Positions 1 through 10,325 of a DNA stretch of 64,000 nt are shown here, one piece after another. How positions within the stretch are numbered: the first letter of the stretch is position 1; each line of letters opens with the position of its first letter. The stretch lies in assembly GCA_031772625.1 (NCBI GenBank), contig CM062813.1:761422720-761486719 (forward strand), given 5' to 3'. The notes beneath the pieces are model-generated. The model did no database searches and was not told where the DNA came from. It was given only the letters and a program-made list of their open reading frames with translations. The DNA comes from Pinus tabuliformis. Taxonomy: Eukaryota; Streptophyta; Pinopsida; Pinales; Pinaceae. The position numbers and the translations under genes were made by a program.

Positions 1-946
1 TTGGATCAACTATATTGTTACTGATGATTTTTGGAGCAGTTGCATATTCAGTTCTTGCTGATGTTTTTGGAGATATGACAAACCCATGATTTTCTTATGT
101 GCGTGGTCAAGGAGTGATGAAGGATCACACATTTAGGGGGAGCATTGTTGCTTCCTAATAGGGTTGAAGATGGTTGGCATTGTTTTCCTATGTAGGAGCA
201 TGCAGTTCATTTACTTGGAATTGATTTGAGTTAGTTTTTGATGATTGCTTCTGTTGACATCGATTGATGTGTTGGCATATTAATGCTTATATCTTCTATT
301 TGTAGATGCACCATGTTGTTTCTCAAGTGTTTTTGGATGGATGAGACATAAGGAGGATGGTTTTTGTTGCTCATGATATTTTGATGCATGTTGATGGATG
401 AGATATTGTGCTGCTCACAATACTTTATTACTAGATCTTATGTTGCTGTGGATGTATATTGATGTTTTTCTGCTCACTGATTTGCTCCATGTACCTCATT
501 GATAATATGTTTCTCACCTATGATGAGGATATGTTGAGTTTAGTGCTGCAAATAGTGCTATAATGCAAGATCTTATGTTATTGTTATTGTTGCTACCTGT
601 TGATGTGCTGCTCATGATTTGAGTTGATGGTTGATAAGCCGAATGGTGATGAGGATATCTATTTTCTACTGTTCTATGACATATTTTTATGTTGTTGCTA
701 TCAATTAATTTTCTTGTTGATGCACATGTGGAGCATGGTGGTGGTTTCTAGTGGTTTTCATGATCTTGATACAAGATCTTCATTGTTGGGATGGTGATGG
801 CCAAAGTGTTGAGTGGCCATGCACTAGCATATGGTTTGGATAATACTCATATTTTTATTGCTACATTTAGAACCTACATCTCTACTTATCAAGGACATAT
901 ATTTGATGCACATGTCTGTATTGAATATTCATTGGTGCTGCTATAT
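1..946. other. Left arm of older GT-rich, probably retroelement-derived flank
   Basis: No coding frame is recognisable. The stretch is rich in TTG, CTG and ATG words and resembles 13380-13640 in style. An AGGGGGAG purine run near 134-141 is of the kind found between the pol stop and the 3' LTR of plant copia elements. Its last five bases (942-946, TATAT) are repeated at 12406-12410, so this arm was continuous with 12411 onward before element A inserted. Retroelement origin is an inference from composition and the purine run. Confidence 0.4.
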
Positions 947-3013
947 TAATTAGATATTGACCCATGACCTAAATGATAGCTCAAATTTCAAAGTGTTCGA
1001 AATAGTTTCGAACATGAATGACCAGATAGATCTTGTCTTCCTGATTCCGGCACCATGAACGGTTCAAAAAACCGACACCGTATGAAGGAGTTATCGCAAT
1101 TTGAAAAGTCCAGTAAACTGCAATTTTTGGACATTTGACCAAGATTAATTTGGTTTTAGAAAATATTAAAAAAAGAATATTCCTCGGAATATTCCCTTAT
1201 GGGGGTAAGCGCTAAACCTTTCCCTAAAATTATTTATTTAAGTTCCGTATTTTGCACGTGGGTAGTATTCGAAAAGTGGGAAATGGTATCTCGCGTGGAC
1301 AAAAAGCTATAAATGGTATTCTACGATTTCACGTGATTAACTTAAGCGGTCAACACGTAGCACGTGAAAACTAATTTTCTCATGCGCTCTCGATCTGATA
1401 TCAGTCATGCAAGAATTTTCACGAGATTGCGTGACAACCGTTCGATTGGACGGGTCACATCGACGGTGGAGATCGTCCACGTTATTTGGTGAGTGGACGA
1501 CGCGATATCTGTTAGATTGAGCGGGATAGATCGACGGTGGAGATTCTGCTATTTGAAATGCTTCTTATGTATACGTGGGCACATAACCGACAGGTCCACG
1601 TGCAAATTGTGTAAAGATGCAGCTTTGCTGCATCAAAGTGGTATTAGGTGCTGACACATGGCAAGCCCGGAGGCCACCATGTGGCAATAGAATGGTGATG
1701 CAAAATTTGTTGGGGTCCAACGGAATCGAACCCATGAACTTCGACAAGACAGGACAACGCTCTACGAACTTCGCTCGATGTGTTTCTTAACATAAAAAAG
1801 TTCACATGTCCCGATGCCAACGTAACCACCGGTTGCAAACGGTTGACACGTGGTTGCATGACCGCCAGCTCTACGGAGGATTATCCCTAACCGTCGGGAT
1901 TATACTGCCTCATATGCGTGCCCAAACAGTTATTGTAACAGCTCACCTTCGACGGTTAACTTGGTGGAGCAACTAAACTTAGGTGGATATGCCAAGTTTA
2001 ACTAGAGTTAGGTGCAGTTCACCAAATTTGGTGGAGTATCCCTAGGGGATATTGATTAAATGCACTCCAGGAGTAGTTTTAGACCAGAGAGAGAGAGTGA
2101 AAAAAGAGGCTAGCTAGGCTAATTGGAGACTTCTAAAGCTGATGGAATAGTCCAGAGAAGATGAGGAAGTCATCTTCATAGATATTTTCATCTAGGGAGA
2201 TTTTGGAGCTCAGGGCCACCAGGAGTTGGAGGCAGTTGTAGGAGCTACTAGTACTTGTTCTCAGCGAACCAATAGTCATTTTTGATTGTAATGAGCCTTC
2301 TAAATCCATTGCAAGGATTTGTAGAAGCATTTGAAAACTTCTAAAGGCCGAGATGCTACAGGGAATTTTCAGGCAGCCTAGTGCCAACCGTGGAGGAAGG
2401 CCTAGTTTGGGGATGCAGTGCTCATTTTGAGCAAATGATCAATCTATTTTCGGTGTCTGATATGTGCTAGAGACAGTAGATGAGGATTTAGTGACAATTA
2501 AAGAATTATGAAGGAGTTAATGCCATCAAGAAGCTTAGGGTAGCTCAATGCACTGATTGAAAGAATCAACTCTAAGGGAGCTTAGATATGTTTGCAGAGT
2601 GATGACAACCATGACAGGGATATAGATGGTATTCTAAGCCCATTGGTTTAGTTCAATAACCTTTGGAGTTAAGTTTAGAACTTGTAAAATAAACCTTGCT
2701 ATAATCCCAAAGAGCCAAGTCAAGATGACAAAAGCTCAAGGATACGTAGCCCACGATATTTGGGTGAACTCCTAGATTAAACTTGCTGTTATGTGTGGTT
2801 GTTTATTTGCCGCATTATATGGTTGTTATATGTGCTTAATAGCAACATAAAAGAATGGACTTAAAGCACTTAAAAAGTTAAAATAAAAATACATACACAT
2901 GTTTCAAGTATTTAATTCCGCAAATGTCATATATAAGCTAGATCATTTATTTGTTCAACTGAGTAGGAGGTTCTTATAAGCATAACAAGTTATCAAACCC
3001 CCATTACAGATCA
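947..3013 (+). repeat. Element A, LTR 1 (outer left)
   Basis: This is 2067 bp, aligning along its length with 5633-7700 and 10326-12405. Its first two bases read TA where the other copies read TG. It ends in ATTACAGATCA like the others. It carries the antisense tRNA-like block, a GAGAGAGAG run near 2090 and the shared TTTGGTGGAGTATCCC segment. It is followed by a degraded primer site. Confidence 0.85.
1712..1778 (-). other. tRNA-like segment inside LTR 1 of element A
   Basis: On the minus strand a B-box-like GGTTCGATTCC lies about 35 nt downstream of a degraded A-box/D-arm (GTAGAGC), and the segment ends in GGACCCC. The acceptor stem has no matching 5' arm, so this is not a functional tRNA. 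It recurs at the same place in the other two LTRs. It may be a fossil tRNA-derived SINE or tRNA piece caught in the ancestral LTR. Confidence 0.5.
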
Positions 3014-3351
3014 GGTAGAGCAAGTTGCTTGATTGACAGAGCAGTAGGTTGCTTGTTTGACTTGAAATGTGTTTAAACAGTATAAAGAATTTGACTGTTT
3101 GACTGTTTGTAAATTGGCTGCTGTTTGAGTTTGCGAAAGTGAAGAGAAAGCTACTGATAGCTAAGTCCAGGAAAGGACAAGAAGGAAGAAGAGATGAAGG
3201 CATTCACCTTACCCAAAGGACCTCAAGGAAACCCTTGATGCACAAGAGGGTTTGTTTGCAAAAGGATGCTTGAATAAGAGTTTGACTCTACAACCATTAG
3301 TTTTTTGAAAGCTTTGTGAATTTTGTTGAAGTTCTTTTGTTCATTTCTGTA

Positions 3352-4494
3352 ATGACAACTACTACAAGTGAGTTTTCAAGGTCCTCCTCCTCCACAAGAT
3401 TATTTGATGAAGACATGAAGCGAGACTTTTTCATCATGATGGATATGGTGAAACAAATGTATGAAGATGAAAGGAAGAGCACAAAACTTCGAGAGCAACT
3501 GAATTCCATGAAGGAAGAGAAGCAGTTGCTTTTTGAAAAGTTGCAGGAAATGGAGAGCCAACTTCATATTGCAAGTATGAACCTAGAAAGGATGCATGAG
3601 TTGGAGACACAGCTCCTTGTTGCCAAAGAAGCCTTAGTCAAGCATCAGTTTGAAGAAGAGGCAAACAATTCTAGTTTGTCTACAATTTCCTCAAAGAATT
3701 TATGTTGGTTGTTTTGAAAAACATACAAGAGGCATATGGTCCAAGTTGATGTCAAAAATGCCTATGAAGGAAAAGGATTGGGCAAACATGCACAAGGCAT
3801 TGTTAAGCCAATAATGGTTGAGTAAATGCATAAGTATTTGGGTCTTGGCTATGGACAATCTTATGGAGAAAGTTCCAAAGCAACCATGAAGGCAATTGAA
3901 AGAGTTCCTAGAAGGATTTTCATTTTAGGTTCTCTACCTGAAGTTTGTAAAGATTGTATTCATGGGGAATGCAATTGTTTGAAAAATACTTTTCAAGAAG
4001 TAGGTGTTCATAAGCATGCACTCGAACAAGGGAGTTGTGAAAGCTCTAAAATCATTGAAGAGATTGATGGTGTTTCGGAGGGAGCCACTTCTTCATTCGA
4101 TTCACCTTCTCATGAAGGCAACAAAGGTGAAAGAGGAAGGTATACATCTGATTTCAATCACATTTATTTTGATTATGTAAAGCATGGTAAATTTCCACAT
4201 AAGCATTGGAAAAAAGTTTCATGTTCCTTTTGTGGTTTGGTTAACCATAGTGTTTCTAGATGTTGGAAGAAAATGGCCACATACAGGGAACTTTTGAAGA
4301 AAAGGAGGTAAGAAGTCAAAGGTCCATTGAACAAGGAAAAATATGCTATAAAGAGGATGAACATGTGTTGCACTTATTTCCATAAGCAAGGACATATTGC
4401 TGAAAAGTGTTGGATTTTGAATCCAACAATTCTTCCACGAAATTTAAAGAAGGTGGGAAAAGAAAATGGCAAGATTGGAAGTTTCCATAATTGA
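3352..4494 (+). pseudogene. Element A copy 1: gag-like protein with coiled coil and zinc knuckles
   Basis: The reading starts MTTTTSEF at 3352, an ATG shared with the second copy. A serine-rich start is followed by a strongly charged coiled-coil stretch (about 3400-3660), a remnant of the G-patch seen more clearly in copy 2, a Cys-rich CIHGECNC patch, and a CX2CX4HX4C zinc knuckle (CSFCGLVNHSVSRC). A second knuckle-like motif (HKQGHIAEKC) follows. Zinc knuckles fit a nucleocapsid-like RNA-binding role. No classic gag capsid domain is recognised. The frame is broken by a few changes. Function is inferred only from motifs and LTR context. Confidence 0.65.
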
Positions 4495-5632
4495 TGTGTT
4501 TCAGGATGATTCATTTGTTGATGTCGAGGTGCAGTTAAAGGAAGCGCCTTTGATGTGGATTGGTAAGAAATGGTTAGAGTTATTATCCAATTAAAGTTGC
4601 ATGTCTTTTGATTTGATACATTTCTTTTCCAATGGAATGCAAGTTGCAGGGTTTTACCAAAAAGGTGAATGAAAAAGTTGAGTATGAGATCGCTTTATTG
4701 CAGAAAAATTATGATTATTTCAACTTTGTAAGTACATTTACATATGATTGAGGATCTTGTACTTACGATTGTGCTTGAGAGAAAGTTGAAGAATGGAATA
4801 CATGCATGAGAATGGTATGTATGAACAAAGGAATGTTGATGATTTCATTGTATTTGAACATGTATGTGTAATTGACTTGATGGTCGATTGCTTTGTTTAA
4901 ACATGCATGCAATGTCATATCGATTTGGAAAAGTTGATTTTGTCTCCAAGATTGAAAAAGGGAGATAATGATGAAGTGTTTCACAAGAGGTGGAATTCTT
5001 TCTACTTTGAGAAGAATCGTCAATTTCTTTTTGTACATGCTTGACTTGGAGAGTCAGTTGTTTGAAAAGGTATGTTTTTGTCGGCTTGTGATTTAGTCGA
5101 TCATTTGTACACAAGATGCAAGAGACATGATGATGATTCACATGATGTGAATGTATGTTGTCAAGTTGTTTTTTTGCATTATGTTGTTTTTGACAAGATG
5201 TCAGAAGAAGATTCGTAGTAGCAAAATTCGCCATAGAAGTGGCTTGGTAAGAAGTGGTTTGACTTCTTGACACAGTAAAACATACTTTCATTGGTACATA
5301 TGCAAATTTTAGTTAAGTATGCATATATTTATGATGTAATCTCACGTTTGTTTGAGCCACCTTGGGTCAATGATCAAGGAAGCAATGTTTAGCTACCTTC
5401 TGTAAACTTCTCAACATAAATTCTGAATGAGTTCAAGGAAGATAATTTTTAACAGGAGGACAAGCGCATCCGGGAAGGGAAGTGTCGACTACCTTCGAGT
5501 TTTGGTTCAAAGGCACTAGCCATGCAAGGAAAGTGTATGGAGGCTAAAAAGAAGAGGGTGTTGTACTCTCATCTATTGTACAGATCAGTATATCAGTCCT
5601 TTGGGGTCCAAAATATTCCTAATGGGGAGGAG
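4495..5632. other. Element A copy 1: 3' non-coding internal region
   Basis: About 1.1 kb without a supported gene. It is nearly repeated at 9227-10325. The minus-strand open frames here (4763-5038, 4845-5291) have counterparts in copy 2 only because the DNA is duplicated; they match no family I know. The region ends in the polypurine tract AATGGGGAGGAG (5621-5632) just before LTR 2. Confidence 0.7.
5621..5632 (+). promoter_or_regulatory. Element A polypurine tract (left junction)
   Basis: AATGGGGAGGAG directly precedes the TG of LTR 2, the expected plus-strand primer position. The same tract precedes LTR 3 at 10314-10325. Confidence 0.8.
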
Positions 5633-7700
5633 TGATTAGATATTGATCCATGACCTAAATGATAGCTCAAATTTCAAAGTGTTCAAAAGAGTGTCAAACC
5701 TGAATGACCGGATAGATATCATCTCCCTGATTCTGGCGCTCCAAACGATTCGAAAAACTGACACTGTATGAAGTAGTTGTCGCAATTTGAAAAGTCCAGT
5801 AAACTGAAATTTTTGGACATTTGACCAAGACTAATTTGGTTTTTGAAAATATTAAAAAAATTATAGTACAAGAAATATTCCCTTTTGCGGGTAAGCTCTA
5901 AACCTTTCCTTAAACGTCTTTCTGTAAGTTTCGTATTGAGCACGTGGGTAGTAATCAGAAAGTGGGAAACGGTATCTCGCGCGGACAAAAAGCTGTAAAT
6001 GGTATTCTACGATTTGACACGATTAACCTTAGCGGTCTACATGTAGCATGGGAAAACTACTTTTCTCATGCAATCTCAACCTGATATTGGTTGTGCAAGA
6101 ATCTACATGAGATTGCGCGACAACCGTTCGATTGGACGGGTCACATCGATGGTGGAGATCGTCTGGGTTAGTTGGTGAGCAGACGACGCGATATCCATTG
6201 GATCGAGTGGGATAGATCGATGGTGGAGATTCCGCTATTTGAAATGCTTCTGATGTATATGTCGGATCATAACCCACAGGTACATGTGGGGATTGTGTAA
6301 ATATGTAGCTTTACTGCATCAAAGTGGTATCAGGTGCTGACACGTGGCAAGCCTCGAGGCCGCCATGTGGCCCTGGAATGGTTATGAAAAATTTGTTGGG
6401 GTCTGACGGAATCGAACCCGTGACCTTTGGCAAGACAGGAAAACGCTCTACCAACTCTGCCTGACATGTTTCTTAACATAAAATAGTTCACATGTCCCGA
6501 TGCCAACGTAACCAGCAGTTGCAAACGGTTGACATGCGGTAGCATGACCGCCAGCTCTACGAAGGATTATCCCTAACCGTCGGGATTATACCGCCTCATA
6601 TGCGTGCCCAAAAAATTAATGTAATGGGTCACCTCCGAAGGTTAGCTTGGCAGAGTGGCTAAATTAGGTGGATATGCCAAGTTTAACTAGAGTTAGGTGT
6701 GGTTCACCAAATTTGGTGGAGTATCCCTAAGAGTTATTGATTAAATGCACTCTAGAAGCAGTTTTCGACCAGAGAGAGAGAGAGTAAAACAAGAGGCTAG
6801 CTAGGCTAATTGGAGCCTTTTGAAGCCAATGGAATAGTCCAGATAAGTTGAGGAAGTCATCTTCATAGAGATTTTCATCCATGGAGATTTTGGAGCTTAG
6901 GGCCACCAGGAGTTGGAGGCAGTTGTAGGAGCTACCAGAACTTGTTCTCAGTGAACCAATAGTCATTTATGATTGTAATGAGCCTTCTAAATCCATTGCA
7001 GGGATTTGAAAAAGCATTCGAAGACTTCTAAAGGCTGATATGCTACAGGGAAGTTTCAGGCAGCCTAGTGCCAACCGTGGAGGAAGGCCAAGTTTGGGGA
7101 TGGAGTGCTCATTTTGAGCAAATGATGAGTCTATTTTCGGTGTCTGACATGTGCTGGAGATATTAGATGAGGTTTCAGTGATAGTTAAATAATTCTGAAG
7201 GAGTTAGTGCCATCAGGAAGCTCAGGGTAGCTCAGTGCACTGATTGAAGGAATCAAATCTAAGGGAGCTTAGATCTGTTTGCAGAGTGATGACAGCCATG
7301 ACAGGGATATAGATGGTATTATAAGCCCATTGGTTCAGTTCAGTAACCTTTGGATTTAAGTGTAGAACTTGTAAAAGAAACTTTGCTATAATCTAAAAGA
7401 GCCAAGTCAAGATGACAAAAGCTCAAGGAGATGTAGCCCACGGTATTCGGGTGAACTCCTAGATTAAATTTGTTGTTATGTGTGGTTGTTTATTTGCTGC
7501 ATTATATGCCTGTTATATGTGTTTAATATCAGCAGAAACAAATGGACTTAAAGCACTTAAACAGTTAAAATAAAAAGACATACACCTGTTTCAAGTATTT
7601 AATTCCGCAAATGTCATATATAAGCTAGATCATTTATTTGTTTAACTGAGTGGGAGGTTCTTGTAAGCATAACAAGTTATAAAACCCCCATTACAGATCA
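5633..7700 (+). repeat. Element A, LTR 2 (shared middle LTR)
   Basis: This is 2068 bp, beginning TGATTAGATATTG and ending ATTACAGATCA. A polypurine tract lies on its left and a primer site on its right, so it serves as 3' LTR of the left copy and 5' LTR of the right copy. It holds the best-preserved version of the tRNA-like block. Confidence 0.87.
6398..6466 (-). other. tRNA-like segment inside LTR 2 of element A
   Basis: The minus strand reads an A-box-like GGCAGAGTTGG running into TAGAGCG, then GGTCACGGGTTCGATTCC (B box GGTTCGATTCC) and GGGGTC-complementary bases at the end. A four-pair T-stem (ACGG/CCGT) can form. The 5' acceptor arm does not pair, so no functional tRNA is called. This copy best shows the pol III-type box spacing. 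Confidence 0.55.
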
Positions 7701-7702
7701 GG

Positions 7703-7714
7703 TGGTATCAAAGC
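7703..7714 (+). promoter_or_regulatory. Element A primer binding site, initiator-Met type
   Basis: TGGTATCAAAGC lies two bases after LTR 2. It matches the plant initiator-Met tRNA primer site TGGTATCAGAGC at 11 of 12 positions. The site after LTR 1 (3014 onward) is shorter and degraded. Confidence 0.8.
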
Positions 7715-8037
7715 AAGTTGCTTGATTAACAGAGCAATAAGTTGCTTGTTTGACTTGTAAGGTGTTTAAACAATATAAAGAGTTTGACTATTTGTAAACT
7801 GACTGCTGTTTGAGTTTGCGAAAGTGAAGAGAAAGCTATTGATAGCTAAGTCCAGGAAATGACAGGAAGGAAGAAGAGCTGAAGGCATTCACCTTACCCA
7901 AAGGACCTCAAGGCAACCCTTGAAGCACAAGAGGGTGTGTTTGGAAAAGGCTGCTTGAATAAGAGTTTGACTCTACAACCATTAGTTTTTTGAATGCTTT
8001 GTGAATTTTGTTGAAGTTCTTTTGTTCATTTCTATAA

Positions 8038-9226
8038 TGACAACTTCTACAAGTGAGTTTTCAAAATCATCCTCCTTCACAAGATTCTTTGATGAAGACA
8101 TGAAGCGAGACTTGTTCATCATGATGGATATGGTGAAACAAATGTACGAAGATGAAAGGAAGAGCACAAAACTTTGAGAGCAGTTGAATTCCATGAAGGA
8201 AGAGAAGCCGTTGCTTTTTGAAAAGTTGCAGGAAATGGAGAGCCAACTTCATATTGCAAATATGAACCTAGAAAGGATGCATGAGTTGGAGACCCATATC
8301 CTTGTTGCTAAAGAAGCCTTAGTCAAGCATCAGTTTGAAGAAGAGGTAAACAAATCTAGTTTGTCTTCAATTTCCTCAAAGAATGTTTATGTTGGTTCTT
8401 TTGAAAAACATACAAGAGGCATAGGGTTGAAGTTGATGTCAAAAATGGGCTATGAAGGAAAAGTATTGGGCAAACATGCACAAGGAATTGTTGAGCCAAT
8501 AATGGTTGAGGAAATGCCTAAGTATTTGGGTTTTGGCTATGGACAATCTTATGGAGAAATTTCCATAGCAGCCATGAAGGCAATTGAAACAGTTCCTAGA
8601 AGGAGTTTCATTTTAGGTTTTCTACCTGAAGTTCGTAAAGATTGTATTCATGGGGAATGTAATTGTTTGAAACATACTTTGCAAGAAGAAGGTGTTCATA
8701 AGCATGCACTCGAACAAGGGATTTGTGAAAGCTCTAAAATCATTGAAGAGATGGATGGTGTTCCAAAGGGAGCCACTTCTTGATTCGATTCACCTTCTCA
8801 TGAAGGCAACAATGGTGAAAGAGAAAGGTATAAATCTGATTTCAATCACATTTCTTTTGATTATGTAAAGCGTGGTAAATTTCCACATAAGCATTAATAA
8901 AAATTGCATGTTCCTTTTGTGGTTTGGTTAACCATAGTGTTTCTAGACGTTAGAAGAAAATGGCCACATACAGGAAAATTTTGAAGAAAAGGAGGCAAGA
9001 AGCCAAAGGTCTATTAGACAAGGCAAAATATGCTATAAAGAGGATGAACATGTGTTACACTTTTTGCCATAAGCAAGGACATATTGCTGAAAAGTGTTGG
9101 ATTTGGAATCCAACAATGCTTACACGAAATTTGAGGAAGGTGGGAAAAGAAAATGGCAAGAATGGAAATGAAGTTTCCATAATTGGCGTGTTTCAGGATG
9201 ATTCACATGTTTATGTCGATGTGTAG
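8038..9226 (+). pseudogene. Element A copy 2: gag-like protein with coiled coil, G-patch and zinc knuckles
   Basis: This copy shows the domain order best. A Ser-rich start and coiled coil (about 8038-8360) are followed by a G-patch around 8415-8540: GIGLKLMSKMGYEG, then LGKHAQGIVEPI, then YLGFGYG. This fits the G-patch pattern of spaced glycines with MG and LG. A Cys/His-rich patch (CIHGECNC) and a knuckle near 9050-9100 (FCHKQGHIAEKC) follow. G-patches bind RNA or partner helicases in host proteins and occur beside the protease in some retroviruses. No pol lies downstream. The frame is broken at several points. The likely role is RNA packaging for a non-autonomous element. Confidence 0.65.
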
Positions 9227-10325
9227 TTAAAGGAAGCGCTTTTGATGTTGATTGGTAAGAAATGGTTAGAGTTATTATCCAATTAAAGTTGCGTTTCTTT
9301 TGATTTGATACATTTCTTTGCCAATGGAATGCAACTTGTAGGGTTTTACCAAAAAGGTGAATGAAGAGGTTGAGTATGAGACTCGCTTTATTGTAGCAAA
9401 ATTATGATCATTTCAGCTTTGTAAGTACATTTACATATGTTTGAGGATCTTGTACTTATGATTGTGCTTGAGAGAAATTTGAAGAATGGAATACATGCAT
9501 GAGAATGGTATGTATGAACAAAGGAATGTTGATGATTTCATTGTATTTGAACATGTATGTGTAATTGACTCGATGTTCAATTGCTTTGTTTAAACATGCA
9601 TGCAATGTCATATCGACTTGGAAAAGTTGATTTTGTCTCCAAGATTGAAAAAGGGAGATAATGATGAAGTGTTTCACAAGAGGTGGAATTCTTTCTACTT
9701 TGAAAAGAATCATCAATTTCTTTTTGTACATGCTTGACTTGGGGAGTCAGTTGTTTGAAAAGGTATGTTTTTGTTGGCTTGTGCTTTAGTCGATCAATTG
9801 TACAGAAGATGAAAGAGACATGATGATGATTCCCATGATGTGAATTTATGTCATCAAGTTGTTTTTTTGAATTATGTTGTTTTTGACAAGATGTCAGAAG
9901 AAGATTTGCAGCAGCAAAATTCGCCATAGAAGTGGCCTGGTAAGAAGTGGTTTGAATTCTTGACACAGTAAAACATACTTTCATTGGTACATATGCAAAT
10001 TTCAGTTAAGTATGCATATATTTATGATGTAATATTACGTTTGTTTGAGCCACCTTGGGTCGATGATTAAGGAAGCAATGTTTAGTTACCTTCTGTAAAC
10101 TTCTCAACAGAAATTCTGATTGAGTTCAAGGAAGACAATTCTTAACAGGAGGACAAGTGCATCCAAGAAGGGAAGTGTCGACTACCTTCGAGTTTTGGTT
10201 CAAAGGCACTAGCCATGCAAGGAAAGTGTATGGAGGCTGAAAAGAAGAGGGTGCTGTACTTTCATCTATTGTACAAATCAATATATCAGTCTTTTGGGGT
10301 CCAACGGATTCCTAATGGGGAGGAG
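9227..10325. other. Element A copy 2: 3' non-coding internal region
   Basis: This matches 4495-5632 along its length and ends in AATGGGGAGGAG (10314-10325) before LTR 3. No gene is supported. Minus-strand open frames at 9456-9731 and 9577-9984 mirror those of copy 1 through duplication alone. Confidence 0.7.

Noticed and set aside
4763-5291. Minus-strand genes in the element A internal region (also 9456-9984)
   Set aside because: They match each other only because the DNA is duplicated. They have no recognisable domain and lie in the non-coding part of the element.
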